64,000 nucleotides of DNA, from positions 79,851,995 to 79,915,994 of the forward strand of contig OW121743.1 of assembly GCA_933228675.1 (NCBI GenBank). The letters run 5' to 3'. The number at the start of each line of letters is the position of its first letter. The first letter of the stretch is position 1. This stretch comes from Stomorhina lunata. Taxonomy: Eukaryota; Arthropoda; Insecta; Diptera; Rhiniidae. Of the stretch, positions 21,326 through 33,747 are shown piece by piece. Position numbers and translations under genes: made by a program. The notes under the pieces are model-generated. The model was not told the origin of the DNA. It ran no database searches and worked only from the letters and a program-made list of their open reading frames with translations.

Positions 21326-22756
21326 ATAGTAAGTTTTTGAGAAATTTCTTATAAAAATATAACATTTTTTGAAAAATTTCCTATAAAAATATAAATTTTT
21401 TGAAAAATTTCCTATAAAAATATAAATTTTTTTAAAAATTTCCTATAAAAATAGAAAATTTTTGAAAAATTTCCTATAAAAATAGAAAATTTTTGAAAAA
21501 TTTCCTATAAAAATAGAAAATTTTTGAAAAATTTCCTATAAAAATAGAAAATTTTTGAAACATTTCCTATAAAAATAGAAAATTTTTGAAAAATGTCCTA
21601 TAAAAATAGAAAAATTTTGAAAAATTTCCTATAAAAATAGAAAATTTTTGAAAATTTCCGATAAAAATAGAAAATTTTTAAAAAATTTCCTATACAAATA
21701 GAAAATTTTTGAAAAATTTCCTATAAAAATAGAAAATTTTTGAAAAATTTCCTATAAAAATAGAAAATTTTTGAAAAATGTCCTATAAAAATAGAAAATT
21801 TTTGAAAAATTTCCTATAAAAATAGAAAATTTTTGAAAAATTCCGATAAAAATAGAAAATTTTTAAAAATTTTCCTATAAAAATATACAATTTTTTAAAA
21901 ATTTCCTATAAAAATAGAACATTTTTGAAAAATTTCCTATAATAGAACATTTTTGAAAAATTTCCTATAAAAATAGAAAATTTTTGAAATTTATAAAAAT
22001 AGTAAATTTTTGAAAAATTTCCAACAAAAATAGTAAGTTTTTGAATTATTTCCTACAAAAATAGTAAATTTTTAAAAAAATTTACTTTAAAATACTAAAT
22101 TTTTGAAAATTTTTTTTTTTTAATTTTTGAAAAATTTCCTATCAAAATAGTAAAATTTTGAAAAAAATCCTAAAAAAATTTTAAATTTTTGAAAAATTTC
22201 CTATAAAAATAGTAAATTTTTGAAAAATTTCCCATAAAAATTGTAAATTTTTGAAAAATTTCCTATAAAACTAGTAAATTTTTGAAAAATTTCCTATAAA
22301 AATAGTAAATTTTAAAAAAATTTCCTATAATAATAATAAATTTTTGAAAAATTTCCTATAAAAATAGTAAATTTTTGAAAAATTTGCTATAAAAATAGTA
22401 AATTTTTGAAAAATTTCCTATAAAAAAAGTAAACCTTTGGAAAATTTCCTATAAAAATAGTAAATTTTTGAAAAATTTCCTATAAAAATTGCACATTTTT
22501 GAAAAATTTTATAAAAATTGTAAATTTTTGAAAAATGTCCTATAAAAATAGTAAATTTTTGCAAAATTTCCTATAAAAATATAAAATTTTTGAAAATTTT
22601 CCTATAAAAATAGTAAATTTTTGAAAAATTTTATATAAAAATAGTAAATTTTTTTTATAAAAATGGTAAATTTTTGAAAAATTTTGTATAAAAATAAAAA
22701 AAATTCCTATAAAAATAGAAAATTTTTGAAAAGTTTCCTATAAAAATATACAATTT
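21326..22756 (-). repeat. 31-bp minisatellite array B
   Basis: About 46 copies, reverse orientation relative to array A (ATTTTTGAAAAATTTCCTAT core on the plus strand). The left part (to about 21990) carries the AGAAAAT variant and the right part the AGTAAAT variant, so two local subfamilies meet near 22000. Confidence 0.95.
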
Positions 22757-23684
22757 TGGGTTATAATGCAAATAAATGCACTTGATTATTAAACTGTTTA
22801 AAACATTACATTTTTTGCTTTATTTACCTTAATTGCATTTTGTGCGCAACCCTTCACGAATACCCCTAATGTTGTTTAACATACTTATGTATATTTATTA
22901 TGCTCGCAACATTCTCACTAACTTACTCGTAGTATAAGTAAGTTAGTAGTAGAAAATGTTATTCATTCATTCAACTTCTTCAACCAAAAAAAAAAAATAA
23001 AACAAAAAGAAAAGACATGAAGGCAAAATACCAGAAAAAAACCCTCAAAAACCGCAGACATGGTTTAAATATTACGTAATTTTTTTTCTACTTTGTCTTC
23101 ACTCATCTAAAGGTGTTTAAGTTTTATTTTGGGATTTTTTTATGACTGGCTTTTTTGTGGGTTATCAAAATGATGGAGAAGAAGTAGATAATCGTGAAGA
23201 TGATAATGATGTGAACTTGATGGTGATGATACCACCGCTAACGCTGCTACTGCCGATGCCATTGTTACACATACGCTCCCACTTTTGATGTTAAATAAGA
23301 GGAGATGATGATAAAAGAAATACTTTCGATTTTGATTTCCTTAATGCTTAACTATTCATAATACGAGTATATTATAATCGTATAAGTTTGAATTTGTTAT
23401 TTATAGCCAAATGCTAATGCAAAAGCTATTGAAATAAATTAACATATTTTTGAAGCTAAATTTAGTTGAAATGTTTTAAATTGATTTCTGCGTTTCAGTT
23501 TTTTTTTGTCTATTTAGACGTAATAAACAAATTATCGTATTTTGTTTAAGATTTTTCGATTATGGATTGGATTATGATGATTATGATTCATATTATGAGA
23601 TAACTATCACAACGGAAAAGATTTAGAGTTTAAGTTAATTTATTAAAAATAAATAATTTTTTGTTATGTTTAACTCTAAAAAAT
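22757..23684. other. Unique spacer between arrays B and C
   Basis: AT-rich unique DNA with a GATGAT/GCTGCTACTGC-rich patch near 23170-23260 and a strong hairpin at 22917-22947. No convincing coding frame. Confidence 0.5.
22917..22947. ncRNA. Strong hairpin, possible small-RNA precursor
   Basis: Perfect 11-bp arms ACTAACTTACT and AGTAAGTTAGT around a 9-base loop. Flanks AACATTCTC and TAGAAAATGTT extend the pairing with bulges to more than 20 bases per arm. The size is like a microRNA precursor stem, but this is a shape argument only. Confidence 0.2.
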
Positions 23685-25080
23685 AGAGATTTTTTTAAAA
23701 TTTCCTATAAAAAAAATTTTTGAAAAATTTCCTATAAAAATAGAAAATTTTTTATAAATTTCCTATAAAAATAGAACGTTTTTGAAAAATTTCCTATAAA
23801 AATAGAAAATTTTTGAAAAATTTCCTATAAAAATAGTAAATTTTTGAAAAAATTTCCTATAAAAATATTAAATTTTTAAAAAATTTCCTATAAAAATAGT
23901 AAATTTTTGAAAAGTTTTCTTTAAAAATAGAAAGTTTTTTAAAAATTTCCTATAAAACTGGAAAATGTCTGAAAAATTTCCTATAAAATTAGAAAGTTTT
24001 TGAAAAATTTTCCTATAAAAATAGTAAATTTTTGAAAAATTTCCTATAAAAAGAGTAAATTTTTGAAAAATTTCCTATAAAAATAGTAAATTTTTGAAAA
24101 ATTTCCTATAAAAATAGTAAATTTTTGAAAAATTTCCTATAAAAATAGTAAATTTTTGAAAAATTTCCTATAAAAATAGTAAATTTTTGAAAAATTTCCT
24201 ATAAAAATAGTAAATTTTTGAAAAATTTCCTATAAAAATAGTAAATTTTTGAAAAATTTCCTATAAAAATAGTAAATTTTTGAAAAATTTCCTATAAAAA
24301 TAGTAAATTTTTGAAAAATTTCCTATAAAAATAGTAAATTTTTGAAAAATTTCCTATAAAAATAGTAAATTTTTGAAAAATTTCCTATAAAAATAGTAAA
24401 TTTTTGAAAAACTTCCTATAAAAATAGTAAATTTTTGAAAAACTTCCTATAAAAATAGTACATTTTTGAAAAATTTTCTATAAAAATAGTAAATTTTTGA
24501 AAAATTTCCTATAAAAATAGTAAATTTTTGAAAAACTTCCTATAAAAATAGTACATTTTTGAAAAATTTTCTATAAAAATAGTAAATTTTTTGAAAAATT
24601 TCCTATAAAAATAGTAAATTTTTTGAAAAATTTCCTTTAAAAATAGTAATTTTTTTGAAAAATTTCCTATAAAAATAGTAATTTTTTTGAAAAATTTCCT
24701 ATAAAAATAGTAAATTTTTGAAAAATTTCCTATAAAAATAGTGAATTTTTGAAAAAATTTCTAAAGAAATAGTAAATTTGTAAAAAATTTCCTAAAAAAA
24801 TAGAAAATTTTTGAAAAATTTCCTATGAAAATAGAAAATTATTGAAAAATTTCCTATAAAAATAAGAAAATTTTTGAAAAATTTCCTATAAAAATAGTAA
24901 ATTTTTGAAAAATTTCCTATAAAAATAGTAAATTTTAGAAAAGTTTCCTATTAAAATTTTAAATTTTTGAAAAATTTCTTATAAAAATAGTAAAGTGTTG
25001 AAAAATTTCATATAATAATAAATATTTGAAAAATTTTCTATAAAAATAGTAAATTTTTGAAAAATTCCCTATAAAAATAT
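23685..25080 (-). repeat. 31-bp minisatellite array C
   Basis: About 45 copies in the same orientation as array B, dominated by the AGTAAATTTTTGAAAAATTT variant. The block at about 24000-24420 is nearly identical copy to copy; the ends are decayed. Confidence 0.95.
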
Positions 25081-26014
25081 TTTTTTTCAAACCACTGTGC
25101 AGTACAGGAAATGTAGTCTTGAACGGCTTCAGAACTTTCATGATGTTTTTGTTTTATGTAAAAATTTTAAATTTTTAATTTGTTAAAACGTCTCTCTACT
25201 TTACCTTTAACATTTTGCCTTTTCCATTAAACGAATAACACTTAAGTAAAATGATTTTCTAATTTATCCAAAAACATGAAACTTACCTAGAAAATAAAAT
25301 AAGAAAACATATAAAATTGATTAGATTTTTTAAGCTTTAGAGAAAAAAAAATAATAATAAAGAAAAATTACAAATCAGAAGAAAAACTTATAAAAGCACT
25401 TGCATTAAGTATTTCATAGAAACTTTCTTTACAAAAAACCCTTGAAACTAAAACAATTCATTCTCTAAGACTTTAAGACCGAAAAATACAAAAAAAAAGT
25501 TTTTTCTCCAAAAACACTTGAGTTAACTTTTGAAAACTACAACCTAACACTTTAAATGAATCTGTTCGATAACTTTAAGAGGGAGAAAAAAAAAACAAGA
25601 TTAAACAATTATTAGAAAATTTCCTCTACAATAGAAAATTAATCCATTGAATTTTGTTCAAAAACTAAAGCAATTATAGTAAAACATGTATTGAATTGAA
25701 TGAATGAATAAGTGAATGATTAAATTAATGACTTTAACCTCAAACTAAATGTTTAGCAACATTGTTGCCAAATGCCCCCTTAACTTGTAAATGCTGCTGA
25801 ACCCAAAACATATTTACGGAAACTTAACTTCAACACTTTTAGGAGAAAAACCTGCTCCTACATGACATTAAGAAAAAACTTATTGAAAAAAAATATTGAA
25901 AAATCGTGATTAGGAAAATGATTTCAAATAAACATTAAGTGAATCTTCATTTGGATTTTTAATAACGAAATCAACAGCTTTAAACAAAAAAACAAAGACA
26001 GACCATAGAAATAG
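25081..26014. other. AT-rich unique DNA
   Basis: Unique sequence, A-rich on the plus strand. Nothing recognised. Confidence 0.55.
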
Positions 26015-26200
26015 AAAATCTTCAACTTGAACTTGAACATTGATGTTGTTGAACACGACATCGAAGCAGATGAAACTACACAAGAGCACGACCAGCCAGT
26101 TTTCCAATATAAATACCAACGTGTGTGTTCATCTCTTGTACATGGAAATACCCTTCCACATGAACAGTCACTCGTAACTATTAGGGAGTGGATGGAATAG
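26015..26200 (+). pseudogene. Coding-like fragment, family unknown
   Basis: Open for 61 codons between a TAG at 26012 and a TAG at 26198, without an initial ATG. From about 26043 its composition is protein-like (EHDIEADETTQEHDQPVFQY, then RVCSSLVHGNTLPHEQSLV and IREWME), unlike the K/N/F/I-rich frames around it, and the DNA is clearly less AT-rich. It could be an exon or a relic of a mobile element. The opposite strand has a 103-codon frame that looks like its shadow. Confidence 0.3.
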
Positions 26201-26565
26201 GTTTTTAGCCGCTTGGTCTGTGGCATGTCTAGCAAATTGTCTTATAATTGTGTTTGAGAGATGAGTAGTTTTTCATATGGTTGAGGGTGTTGGGAAAAGT
26301 GGAGGTCGACTTCATTTGACCCTAATGATTAAAAAGGGATTTTTTTTAAAGAGGATTTCTAAAAAATCTTTTTTTTTCCAAAAAGTACAATTTTTATTAA
26401 AAAGGGTAATTTTGTTACAAAAAAGGGAAATTTTTCACAAAAAGGGTAATTTTTTGGATAAAAAAGTACAATTTTTGGTAAAAAAAAAAAAACAATTTTT
26501 TGGAGCTAAAGGGTATTATTTTGAAAAATTAAGGGCATTTAATGAACAAATGTGAACATTTTTGC
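26201..26565. repeat. A-rich AAAAAGGGTAATTTTT stretch
   Basis: From about 26325 to 26530 there are irregular repeats of AAAAAGGG, TAATTTTTT and AAAAAGTACAATTTTT, low in complexity. The open frame across it is an effect of composition. Confidence 0.5.
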
Positions 26566-26840
26566 ATAATCTAAACCTTGATACTCGCACTATTTCAAAC
26601 GCAATTAAACGATATAAGAAAGACATAAGAATTGAAAGGAAACCAGGTTCAGGAAGATAAAAGGTCCAAAAGTTATTGTTAAAACAAAAGAAGTCAAGCA
26701 ACTCCTTCGAGAAGCCAAAACTTATACTAGACTAAAGTAAAGTTCAGATAGTTCCAGAGGGCAATTCGTTAAAGAACTTACTTATGAACAAGGCAATGTT
26801 TAGGAAGTCTACCAAAATTTATAAAACGGAGTGACTACAA
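26566..26840 (+). pseudogene. Decayed Tc1/mariner-like transposase fragment
   Basis: Reads TISNAIKRYKK then ERKPGSGR, a helix-turn-helix end followed by the basic PGSGR linker typical of Tc1/mariner transposases. After a frame change comes KVIVKTKEVKQLLREAK. Stops and at least one frameshift interrupt it and the catalytic DDE part is absent, so it is a dead fragment. The family call rests on motif resemblance. Confidence 0.4.
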
Positions 26841-27725
26841 AAACGGCTTGTACCGTTTCTGAGACTGTTCAGACCGATTTGGCATTATGCCATGTGAGAA
26901 AAATCTATTCAACTGACCAGAATTTCGGCCTTTCGAAAGGTTTAAAAAATTTTATATAAAAAATTAAAAAAAAATTTATAAGAAAAAAAACCGCCTGAAA
27001 AAAATTTTCACAACTTCCAAGTCAAATTTTAAATGTTACCGAAGAAAAAATTCCCGAGAAATTCCTTTTTTGACAAAAGAAGCCAAGCATTGACGCAACA
27101 GGCACAATAAATACAGAAATTTATATAACGGAGTGATACGAAAAACGGCTTGTACTCTTTCTGGGAAAGCAAAGAGTGCCTACATTTTTCTGAAAGGTTT
27201 GACCATTATGTCATGAAAGGAAAATCTATCCAAAAGACCAGAATTTTGGCTTTTGGAAAAAAGGTAAAAAATTTTTGAAAAATTTTAAATAAATTTTTTT
27301 TTTTAAATTTTATAATAAAATTTTTTAAAAAATTTTGTATAAAAAAACACCTGACAAAACTTCTCACAACTATTGGACAAACATTTTTATGTTACCGGAC
27401 AAAAAACAGAAAAAAGTCCCAAAAAATTCCTTGGCAATAGAAGGAAACCATTTTATACATTAGGAACGATAAACACAGAAATTTATATAACAGAGTGACT
27501 ACGAAAACGCCGTAAGGGACAGCACTGAGTGCCTACATGTTTCTGGCATAGTTTTATATTATGTCATGAGAAAAAAATCCATCGAACTACACAGAGTATT
27601 AACCTTTGGGAAGGTATAAATTGTCAAAAATAGAAAAATTTTATGTAAAAAAAATTTAAATATTTTATATAAAAAACGCCTGAAAAACTTCTCAGAACTT
27701 CCGGAACAAAACAAGAACAAACATA
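26815..27725 (+). repeat. Three diverged copies of a 300-360 bp repeat
   Basis: Copies begin near 26815, 27117 and 27478, each with AATTTATA(A/T)AACGGAGTG(-like), AAAACGGCTTGTAC, CATTATGTCATG and AAAAATCTATCCAA-like words. The first copy overlaps the end of the transposase fragment, so part of that element may have been amplified in tandem. Confidence 0.65.
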
Positions 27726-27729
27726 ATGT

Positions 27730-29960
27730 GCTAGCAAAAACTTAATGTGTTAGCAAAAGCTTCGTTTCATTTTTTTCCTACAAATCCTTTTTGTTTTCTT
27801 ATAAACTTTTACTTTTCCCTAAAGCATTTTACTTTCAAAAAGATACAATTTCTAGAAGAAGCTTTTGTATGAAAATGATAATTGTTCTTCAGAAAATCCA
27901 CTTTTTTCATAAAATTCGTATGTAATTTATTGTACAAAAGCTCTTTTTTCTCACAAATGTTAAGAGCTTTTTTCTCAAAAAGGCTAGTTATCGTCAAAAA
28001 GATACAATTTCTTAAAGTAGCTTTTGTAAAAAATTATAATTGTTCTTTAGAAAATCTATTTTTTATAAAAAAGGTTTTTATGTAATTTTAATTACAAAAG
28101 CTCTTATTTTCTCACAAATGCTAAGAGCTTTTTTTCTCGCTAAAGCAAATTTATTTTTTTGTTAAAACTAATTTTCTTACAAATTAATTTTTTTTTTCTA
28201 TCAAAAGCTTTTTTCTTTATTTTGTTCAAAAACTAAAGAATTTTTTACAAATTTATTTTTTTCTTCAAAAGCTTATTTGTATTTTTCTTACAAAAGCTAC
28301 TTCTAAAAGAAGCTTTTGCAAAAAAAATGTATGTAACTTTTTTTCTAAAATCTACTGTTTTTTTTACAAATTTCAAAAGCTTTATTTTACAAAAGCCATC
28401 TTACTTTAATTACAAAATGTTTTTTAAAAAAAGCTTTGCTATTTTTTTGACAAAAGCTTTATTTTATTGTAAAAGCAGCTGTTTTCTAAGCAATTGTAAA
28501 GAGCTTCGTTTTCAGACAAAAGCTATTTTATTTTCTTTTGTATAACCCTTTTTTCCCTAAAAAGTTTTGCTTTTAAATATATATATTTTTTTTCTACAAA
28601 ATCTAATCTATATTTTTCGTAAAAAAGCTTGTGTAAAAAAAATTATTGCATTTAGAAAAGTATTTTTTTTTTTTTCTAAAAAAAACTAATTTTGGTGCAT
28701 TTGTTGCAAAAGCTTCATTTTTTACAAAAGCTATTAGTTTCCTCGCAAATGTAAAAGCTGGGTTTTCTTAAAATCTTTCTCGCCATTTTTCCTTTAGAAG
28801 TTTTTTACTAAATAAATGTTTTTCTGTAAAAGCTAATTTGTATTTTTCATGCAAAAGCTAGATTTTCTAAAAGTAGCTTTTTTTATTACAAAAGCAAATG
28901 TTTTCCCATAAATACTGAAAGCTTTATCTGCTTGCAAATCATAATTCTTTAACAAAAGCTTTTTTACAAATATTTTTTTATGGAAACTAATCTAAATTTT
29001 TCGTACAAGAGCCCAATTTTCGAAAAGAAACTGAAAAGCTTTTTTCGAACTTGTTTAGCTAAATTTTAATTTCATTACAAAACCTAGTGTTATCCTCACA
29101 AATGATAAAAATTTTTGTTTTCCTATAAAATTACGTTTATTATCTTGCAAAGCTTCTCTTTTACAAAAGCTTTCTTACAAATATATTTTTTCCACAAAAG
29201 CTTTTCTACAAAAGCTACAATTTCTTAAAATAGCTTTTGTAAAAAACGTAATGTTATTAGAAGAGTAACTTTTTCCTAAAAAAAGCTATTTTTCGTTCTT
29301 CTTTGCAAAATTGAAATTTGATATACACGCTAAAAGCTTTGTTTTATTACAAAAGCTAATTTTTTCTTTGCAAAACCAAAATGCTCAAAAAGCTTTCCAG
29401 CTTGAACAAATATAGTTTTGTTCTTATAAAAAAGCTATATTTTTAGGGAAAGGTTCTTATTCTTCCAAAAGTTTAATTTTCATACAAAAAAAAACATATT
29501 ATTTAGAACTTAATTTTACGTAAAACTGGAAAAACTATAGACAAAAGCTTTCTCCTTGCAAAAGTTTCAAAAGCAGAGTAATATATTCAAAAGCTGAGTG
29601 TTATACAAAAGAATATAATTTTTTCCAAAACTATAATTTTCCTACGAAAACCACTTTTTCTTATATATTTAACATAAAAAGGGGAAAAACTGTATACAAA
29701 AAAGCTTTATTCTTGCAAAAGTTTAAAAAAGCTGAGTAGTATCTTAATCAAAAAAAAAAAAAACATTTTCTTAAAGAAGCTTTTTTACTTTTTTCCAGCA
29801 AAAGCAAACTTTTAAAAAAGTTTTAGTATAAACAATAAAAAATATATTCTCTTAAAAAAGCTTTTAAACTTTTTTCTAACAAGTCTTTTTGAATTTTTTT
29901 AAAAAGTTATATTTTGCCTATTTCTTTTACAAAAGCTTTAATAGAGCCTCCATAACTTCA
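27730..29960. repeat. Irregular AAAAGCTTTT repeats, block 1
   Basis: Dozens of copies of ACAAAAGCTTTTGT and part-copies (CAAAAGCTA, TAAAAGCT, AGAAGCTTTT) separated by T-rich filler of variable length. The core is palindromic (HindIII site AAGCTT). There is no fixed period, unlike the other arrays. Confidence 0.85.
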
Positions 29961-31499
29961 CAAACAATCGTAGGGCATTTGGTACTATTGTAAACCAATC
30001 TTCAAGTATCTCACAACAATAAAAGCAGAAGAATACCAAAGTTAAAGTTATAAAACAAAGAAAACAAAAGCTCTTACATTGAGATGTATTATGAAACAAT
30101 TGTCTAACAAAACTTTGGATATTTTATTTCTTTTTTTTTTCATCTTCAAATTTTTTGTTTTAACTTCTGCCAACATTAAGCCACAAACAATGCGGTTCGT
30201 TTTGGTTTTGGCGGTGGCTGAGGAGAACCCAGTTGAAGATGAAAAATTAAAGATGATTTTTTTTTTTTTTATTCGAATTTTGTCTTAAAGGCCAATAATA
30301 ATGACGAAGATCAAACTGAAACCAATAACGAAAAATGGAGAAATCGTGAGTAAGTTGGGCGACATCATCTGTAGCGGCAGAAACAAATTTGAACAAGAAA
30401 CTTGGCAATAGTCAAAAGAAATCAAGAAACCCAGAAAATGAAATGAATGAATGGATATTATTAAATTATTGTTGAAATAACATGAAGCAGCCAGAGTAGC
30501 CTTTAGCATGGTACAGTGTTGAGTTTAAGGCTAAAAAGTAATGTTTGCTTTTTAATTTTAATCTGAACTCATAAAATGAAGTAATGAATAAAATTTTAGA
30601 TTTAAAGAAAATTTTATTTTTTCAAGGACTCTGGCAAAAATATCCTTTAATATTTGTTAGTTAATTATATAGTCAATAATTCTCTAAAGCATGTTCAATA
30701 GTAAGAATAAAAATTTGGCTGCATATATCTGCTAATTTTGAAGTTATAATAATTTTTTTGAAATGAAATTTTTTTTAACTGAAAAGGCAATTTAAAAAAC
30801 TAAAAAGTTTTCGCAAGACTCGGAAAAAGACATCATTTTAGATAAGGCTTTTAATTTCAAGATTTTTTATTGCCTAATATGTTTTCATTAGAGAACATAA
30901 GCATTTGGCTGCCTTTAACTGCAAACTTTTAAGTTATGTTACATTTTGTGTAAATAACAACATTTTGTAAAATCTCGACACTGTGCATTATTTGCTGATT
31001 GTTGCAGCAAATAGAAATTAATAATAGAGGTATTTTTATTGCTTTTAGTTTTTTTCTATTATTATTGTGATATTTTAAAACAAATTGATTTCTTAAACTA
31101 TTTACTTATGTTAGGAATTTCTCATAATATTGGCTGGTAACATCAATAAAATCAAAATGACTTCCGTTAATTTTGAAAATAAACAAGAAATTTAAACGTT
31201 TAAAATTTTATAAGTTACAAAGGAATTTAATAGACATCCAGGGGGGATTAAGATGTTAATATGACAGACATTAAGTTTAGTTATAAGGAAGTTATTAAAG
31301 GTATTAAACTTAAAAAAAAAATTGGTAAAAAAGTGAAATTTTTTGTCTTTAAGTTTTTCAATAATATCCGGTTTGAAAGTCTTTTAATTGTAATTTAAAG
31401 TTTCAGTTGAAAATAAAATTCCTTTAAAAAAATTTTTACCGATTGTTTCCACGAAACAAAGTCAATATTCTGATAAAAATTTCAAGGATTTGTTATAAA
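29961..31499. other. AT-rich unique DNA
   Basis: Unique. The stretch 30140-30420 is less AT-rich and contains short acidic frames (AEENPVEDEKLK), but a T run and frame breaks separate them and no gene can be claimed. The rest is featureless. Confidence 0.5.
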
Positions 31500-31670
31500 T
31501 TAAAGTAACTCCAATACATTAAGGTCATTTTGGAGATCCATTAAGTTTACATATTTCAGGTTTAGCTTCACAATTCCTTTGCAATGCCCTTGAGATTCCA
31601 ACCTCAGGAGCTTAAACTCTTCATGCAATGGAAGTGGAACAGTTGGCACCAAAAATAACTTGATTTTAAC
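31500..31670 (-). pseudogene. Coding-like island, minus strand
   Basis: Open for 56 codons, ending at TAA (31500-31502), no initial ATG. About 100 bp of it (31556-31655) has much higher GC than its surroundings and reads PTVPLPLHEEFKLLRLESQG then HCKGIVKLNLKYVNLMDLQN, protein-like but not recognised. Could be an exon of the suspected minus-strand host gene, a relic, or a conserved non-coding element. Confidence 0.25.
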
Positions 31671-32394
31671 TTAAACTCTAAATGATTTATAACATGCATA
31701 AAAATTCAAATATTCACGAATTTATCAAGTTTTTTTACAGCTTTTCTCAAGCTATTTTAGATCATGCATCGCATCACTAAAATCCCCTAAAGGGTAATTG
31801 ATTAACAACAATAGCTACCTACTCACACACTAATATTGAAGATACCCCATTTCAAGTGCCTATGGTCACATTACATAGTTCGAAAGCCTGAGAAAATTTT
31901 CGGTTCCCTTAATCACAATTCACTTCCCCTTTTGATTAAAAATTCAGCCAAGAGATTTTAGCCAATTTAATTTATGTTAATTTTAAAAACAAATTTTCAG
32001 CTTCCATCAACTGATTAATTAATCATTGTGAGGCTGTCATCTGAAACTGAAATCATTATATCAAAATGTCGGCAGAATAGACAAGGTCACGCCCTGACTT
32101 AAAAAACTATTAAAAATTATCATCAAAATGAAACCGAAACCATTTAAAAAAAGTTTCATTAATAAAAATATTTTTGAAAATAAATTTGAATTTAAAATAA
32201 ATTTACAACTTGGCCTAGATTTTTTATATAAAAAATTGTAAAAAATTTAACTTAAGCTTAATTTATGCTGAGATTTACGTCAGTTTATTCTATATTTCGT
32301 TTGATGGGCTGACAATGTACCGAATAATGGTAAGAAACTTGTTCAATTACTAATTCTATATCTTATTTTGAAGGTTTTGAATTTGAGTCTTATC
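31671..32394. other. AT-rich unique DNA
   Basis: Nothing recognised. Confidence 0.55.
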
Positions 32395-33730
32395 TTTTTT
32401 TACTACAAAAGCTATCACTTTTCTCCTAAATTCTAAAAGCTTTTTTGCTTAACCAAATTTTTTTATAAAAGCTTCTTACACATACATTTTTTCTACAAAT
32501 GCTTATTTATATATTTTATACGAAAGCTACATTTTCCAAAAGAAGCTTTTGTAAAAAAAGTAGTTTTTTATTAAAATGTAGCTTTCTCTAAAAAATAAAT
32601 GTCTTCCTGTTTTCTTGCAAAAGCTTAATTTTATTACAAAAGCTAACGCCTTTCTTACAAACAAATTTTTTCTACAAAAGCTACATCTTTAAAACAGAAA
32701 TAATTTTTAGTAGCTTTTTCGTAAAAAAAATATATATCCGTAATTTTATTACAAAATCTAAAGCTATTCTCACAAACGCTTAAAGCTTTGTTTTCTAAAA
32801 AAAAGCTAGTTTATTTTCTTATGAACCAATTTTCTTAAAAAATTGGTTCATGAAAAAAATCTTCAAAAAATCTTTGTTATTAAAAAGTAGCTTTTTCCTA
32901 AAAAAAATAATTTTCGCGCTTTTTTTGCAAAAGCTAACGCTTTTTTAACAAACAAATTATTTCTACAAAAGCTTGTTTCTATTTTTCATACAAAAGCTAC
33001 ATTTTCTAAAAAGTAGCTTTTTGAAAAGAAATCATTTTTATTACTAAAAAGTAGCTTTTTCTTAAAAAAAAATATACTTATATTCGTATTTTTTTTTTTT
33101 TTTTTGCAAAAGCTTAATTTTATTACAAAATCTAAAGTTTTCTCACAAACGCTTTAAGCTTTGTGTTCTTAAAAAAGCAAATTAATTTTTATAAAAGCTT
33201 TTTTTAAAATACATTTTTTCTACAAAAGCTAATTTATATACATATTTCATACAAAAGCTACATTTTATAAAAGTGAGTTTTGTAAAAAATATTAGTTTCT
33301 GTTATTAAAAAGAAGCTTTTTCCAAAAAAAATATGTTTTTCCACTTTTTTGCAAAAGCTTAATTTTATTTAAAAAGCTAACGCTTTTCTTTAAAAGAAAA
33401 TCATACAAAAGCTTATTTCTATTTTTCATACAAAAGCTAGATTTTCTAAAAGCAGCTTTTGGAAAAGAAATAATCTTTTTTATAAAAAGTAGCTTTTTCC
33501 TAAAAAAAAAAAATATACCTATATTCGTTATTTTTTTGGAAAAGCTTAATTTTATTACAAAAAGTTTTGTCACAAACGCTTAAAGCTTTGTTTTTCTTTT
33601 TTTCTTCACAAATTTATTTTTTTTTTTTGCTAAACCTAATTTTTACAAAAACTTTCTTACAACAAATTTTTTTCTACAAAAGCTTATTTGAAAGCTACAT
33701 TTTCTAAAAGTAGCTTTTGTAAAAAATTGG
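32395..33730. repeat. Irregular AAAAGCTTTT repeats, block 2
   Basis: Same family as 27730-29960, with longer shared modules: CAAAAGCTTAATTTTATTAC recurs near 32621, 33108 and 33353, and CAAAAGCTACATTTTCTAAA-like words near 32525, 32990 and 33695. These suggest a diverged unit of several hundred bp. Confidence 0.85.
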
Positions 33731-33747
33731 AGTTATTGTTAATTTTT

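Noticed and set aside
30079..30288. Small secreted protein (hydrophobic leader, then acidic tail)
   Set aside because: The hydrophobic part is a run of TTT/TTC codons from a T tract, and the frame ends in another T tract; composition explains it.
32395..33730. Short frames in AAAAGCTTTT repeats
   Set aside because: Low-complexity translation (K, F, L, S), no motif.
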